A DNA stretch of 64,000 nucleotides from an uncultured Sterolibacteriaceae bacterium. GTDB taxonomy: Bacteria; Pseudomonadota; Gammaproteobacteria; Burkholderiales; Rhodocyclaceae. This document shows, in pieces, positions 61,940-64,000 of the stretch; position 1 is the first letter of the stretch; the number at the start of each line of letters is the position of its first letter. Location: NCBI GenBank assembly GCA_937888595.1, contig CALARK010000007.1, positions 1 through 64,000 on the forward strand. Direction: 5' to 3'. The translations under genes were made by a program, and so were the position numbers. The notes beneath the pieces are model-generated. The model made no database searches. It was not told where the DNA came from and was given only the letters and a program-made list of their open reading frames with translations.

Positions 61940-62778
61940 CCGGGGAGGTCCGCGCCGAGCCGGCGCAGGATCTCGAGCGACAGCGCCGACTGGTTCAGGG
62001 TATAGAAATGCAGGCCGGGTGCGCCGAGCTCGACGAGCCGGGCGCACAGTTCGGTGACGACGTCGAGGCCGAAGGCGCGGATCGAGTCGGCATCGTCGCC
62101 GAAGCTCTCGAACTTCCTGCGCATCCAGCGCGGAATCTCGGCACCGCTGCTGTCGGCGAAGCGCGCCAGCTTGCTGAAGCCGCCGATCGGCATGATGCCC
62201 GGCACGATCGGGATCGTCACGCCGAGCGCGCGTGCCTCGGCGACAAAATGAGCGTAAGCGTCAGCGTTGTAGAAGAACTGCGTGATCGCCGAGTCCGCGC
62301 CGGCATCGACCTTGCGCTTGAAGTTCCGCAGATCCTCGCGCGGGTTGCGCGCCTGCGGATGCCATTCCGGATAGGCGGCAACCTCGATGCGGAAGGTGTC
62401 ACCCGTCTCGGCGCGGATGAATTCGACGAGTTCGTTGGCGTAGCGGAATTCGCCGGCATCGGCCATGCCCGAGGGCAGGTCGCCTCTTAAGGCAACGATG
62501 CGGCGGATGCCGTGGTCGCGGTAGTCGTGCAGGATCTTGCGGATGCCTTCGCGCGTCGAGCCGATGCAGGACAGGTGCGGCGCGGCAACGTGGCCCTCGG
62601 CGGCGATCTCCATGACGATGTCGAAGGTGCGCTCGCGCGTCGAGCCGCCGGCGCCGTAGGTGACGGAGAAGAAGGTCGGCTCGGCGGTGGCGAGCTTGCG
62701 GCGTACCTCGCGCAGCTTGGTCATACCCTCCGCCGTTTGCGGCGGGAAGAATTCGAAAGAGATTTCAGGCAGGTTCAT
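61936..62778 (-). CDS. metF: MetF, methylenetetrahydrofolate reductase
   Basis: A 280-residue flavoenzyme making 5-methyl-THF for methionine synthesis. It has ISFEFFPPQTAEG, the FAD region SVTYGAGGSTRERT, HLSCIGSTREGI, IVALRGDLP, FFYNADAYAHFV and VPGIMPIGGFSKL. The start is ATG 62778 (MNLPEISFEF); an ATG 3 codons upstream (MPAMNLPE) is possible. It overlaps the end of tlyA and converges on the diguanylate cyclase with a 4-base stop overlap. Confidence 0.95.
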   Translation of the reverse strand: MNLPEISFEFFPPQTAEGMTKLREVRRKLATAEPTFFSVTYGAGGSTRERTFDIVMEIAAEGHVAAPHLSCIGSTREGIRKILHDYRDHGIRRIVALRGDLPSGMADAGEFRYANELVEFIRAETGDTFRIEVAAYPEWHPQARNPREDLRNFKRKVDAGADSAITQFFYNADAYAHFVAEARALGVTIPIVPGIMPIGGFSKLARFADSSGAEIPRWMRRKFESFGDDADSIRAFGLDVVTELCARLVELGAPGLHFYTLNQSALSLEILRRLGADLPG

Positions 62779-63616
62779 GGCGGGCATGGAGGAAGAATTC
62801 GTGGTTGCCGTCGGTGCCGGTGATCGGGCTGTCGAACCAGCCGGCGACGACGAGATGGTGTTGCGTGCAACAGGCCGCGAGCTTGTCGCGAACCATGGGA
62901 TACAAGCGCGTGTCGGTGACGATGCCGCCCTTGCCCACATGTTCCGGGCCGACCTCGAATTGGGGCTTGACGAGCAGCAGCAGGTCGCCGAGGCGGGTCA
63001 GCAGCGGCGGCAGTTGCGGCAGGATCAGCGTCAGCGAGATGAAGCTCGTGTCGGCGACGATCAGGTCGAACTGCCGTCCCGCCAGCACCGACTTTTGCAG
63101 GTTGCGCGCGTTGAGGCCCTCGTGCGGCTCGACGCGTGGATCGGCCGCGATGGCGGGATGCAGCTGGCCATGGCCGACGTCGATGCCGACCACTTTCGCC
63201 GCACCGTGCTGCAGCAGGCAATCGGTGAATCCACCGGTGCTCTGGCCGATGTCCAGGCAGTCGCGACCGCGAGGGTCGATGCCGGCATGCGCGAGTGCGC
63301 CGGCCAGCTTGAGCCCGCCGCGCGAGACGTACTCGGCGGACTGCGACGGCTCGACGCGCAAGTCGGCATCGGCCGGCAGGAGGTGGGACGGCTTGTCGAT
63401 CGCCGTCCTGTCGGCGCCGACTTTTACGCGGCCGGCGTCGATCAGCCGCTGGGCCGCGGTGCGCGAGGGCGCGAGGCCGCGCTGGACGAGCAGCGCGTCC
63501 GCGCGCACGCCGCCGGCGTGGGCGGACGGCTTGCCGCCATACACCTGCGCCGCGGCGCGCACGGCCACCTTCGATTTCGGGCGGGCCGTGCGGGCATGAA
63601 ACGAGTTCATGCTCAT
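62765..63616 (-). CDS. tlyA: TlyA family rRNA methyltransferase/hemolysin-like protein
   Basis: A 283-residue SAM-dependent methyltransferase of the TlyA group (2'-O-methylation of rRNA in mycobacteria). S4 domain VRADALLVQRGLAPSRTAAQRLIDAG, then YVSRGGLKLAGAL, DIGQSTGGFTDCLLQHGA, VGIDVGHGQLHP, VADTSFISLTLILP and LLLLVKPQFEVG. The ATG at 63616 gives an extra basic N-terminus of about 36 residues before the S4 domain; a GTG at 63508 would give the usual length. Two dispersed repeats lie inside it (KVGADRTA and KSVLAGRQ), the only gene besides hemW with two. Confidence 0.9.
   Translation of the reverse strand: MSMNSFHARTARPKSKVAVRAAAQVYGGKPSAHAGGVRADALLVQRGLAPSRTAAQRLIDAGRVKVGADRTAIDKPSHLLPADADLRVEPSQSAEYVSRGGLKLAGALAHAGIDPRGRDCLDIGQSTGGFTDCLLQHGAAKVVGIDVGHGQLHPAIAADPRVEPHEGLNARNLQKSVLAGRQFDLIVADTSFISLTLILPQLPPLLTRLGDLLLLVKPQFEVGPEHVGKGGIVTDTRLYPMVRDKLAACCTQHHLVVAGWFDSPITGTDGNHEFFLHARHEPA
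63073..63096 (+). repeat. 24-bp dispersed repeat, copy 15 (in tlyA)
   Basis: Two mismatches. Encodes KSVLAGRQ in TlyA. Confidence 0.8.
63402..63425 (+). repeat. 24-bp dispersed repeat, copy 16 (in tlyA)
   Basis: Two mismatches. Encodes KVGADRTA in TlyA. Confidence 0.8.
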
Positions 63617-63639
63617 GGGACTAACGACTTGGTAACGGC

Positions 63640-64000
63640 TCAGTAGCGATAGTGCTCGGCCTTGTACGGACCGTTCTTCGGCACGCCGATGTAGGCGGCC
63701 TGCTGGTCGGTCAGCTCGGTCAGCTGGGCGTTGAGCTTCTTGAGCTGCAGGCGCGCCACCTTCTCGTCCAGATGCTTGGGCAGCGTATAGACACCGACCG
63801 GGTAATCGGCGTTCTTGGTGAACAGTTCGATCTGCGCGATGGTCTGGTTGGCGAACGACGAGGACATCACGTAGCTCGGGTGCCCGGTGGCGCAGCCGAG
63901 GTTCACCAGGCGGCCCTTGGCCAGCAGGATGATCCTTTTCCCATCCGGGAAGATGATGTGATCGACCTGCGGCTTGATTTCCTCCCACTGATACTTCTCG
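63640..64000 (-). CDS. ahcY: AhcY, S-adenosylhomocysteine hydrolase (C-terminal part)
   Basis: The last 120 residues of the NAD-dependent enzyme that splits S-adenosylhomocysteine to adenosine and homocysteine; the gene runs off the window. Visible are EEIKPQVDHIIFPDGKRIILLAKGRLVNLGCATGHPS, here given as the conserved stretch at the window edge, MSSSFANQTIAQIELF, and the invariant C-terminus KNGPYKAEHYRY whose Lys and Tyr contact NAD. It lies 23 bases before tlyA and begins an ahcY-tlyA-metF operon. Confidence 0.95.
   Translation of the reverse strand, partial: EKYQWEEIKPQVDHIIFPDGKRIILLAKGRLVNLGCATGHPSYVMSSSFANQTIAQIELFTKNADYPVGVYTLPKHLDEKVARLQLKKLNAQLTELTDQQAAYIGVPKNGPYKAEHYRY

Overview
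The window is GC-rich, gene-dense DNA from a betaproteobacterium, most likely a member of the Rhodocyclales (Azoarcus / Thauera / Dechloromonas type). This placement is an inference. It rests on the DUF3460 protein after spoT, the run yebC - ruvC - ruvA - ruvB - ybgC - tolQRAB - pal - cpoB - queE - queC, system I cytochrome c maturation, periplasmic nitrate reductase and an Rnf complex. No phage, insertion sequence or CRISPR array was seen.

Layout. Positions 1-6.4 kb: the 5' half of a tRNA-Gly, thiamine genes thiSG, trmB, two uncharacterised genes, then hemW, rdgB, rph and a Ser/Thr kinase on the minus strand. 6.4-11.1 kb: yicC, gmk, rpoZ, spoT, a DUF3460 gene and a small cytochrome c, ending at a clear terminator. 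11.1-17.6 kb: periplasmic nitrate reductase, split into napDAGHB (+) and napC, napF (-), each arm with an FNR-like box. 17.6-25.0 kb: hpt and a complete ccmABCDEFGHI operon (-). 25.0-36.3 kb: a rnf operon (+) in which a giant 2-oxoacid:ferredoxin oxidoreductase lies between rnfB and rnfC, ending in a small Cys-rich membrane protein that may be an Rnf iron-centre maturation factor. 36.4-36.55 kb: two tRNA-Lys genes. 36.6-50.8 kb: a YeeE/YedE transporter, queC, queE, the Tol-Pal operon, ybgC, the ruv genes interleaved with a permease, a thioesterase-fold protein and a glycosyltransferase, then an EamA permease and yebC. 50.9-54.8 kb: a class III nucleotide cyclase, a HerA-like ATPase and a second EamA permease. 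54.9-61.9 kb: TonB receptor, PF04392-type binding protein, TonB receptor, a second such binding protein, and a membrane diguanylate cyclase. 61.9-64 kb: ahcY (partial), tlyA and metF of the methyl cycle.

How the genes work together. The nap, ccm and rnf/2-oxoacid oxidoreductase blocks form a consistent anaerobic-respiration set. Ccm makes the c-type haems of NapB, NapC and the small cytochrome. NapC and NapGH feed electrons to NapAB. The 2-oxoacid oxidoreductase makes reduced ferredoxin that Rnf can exchange with NADH.

The two most unusual things are these. First, a 24-bp dispersed repeat occurs 16 times in 64 kb; 12 copies lie inside genes and are read in only three of six frames, giving recurring peptides AVPPAPT, KVGAGGTA and KSAPAGR. 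Second, the receptor / binding-protein / diguanylate cyclase cluster at 54.9-61.9 kb looks like an uncharacterised outer-membrane-to-c-di-GMP sensing system.
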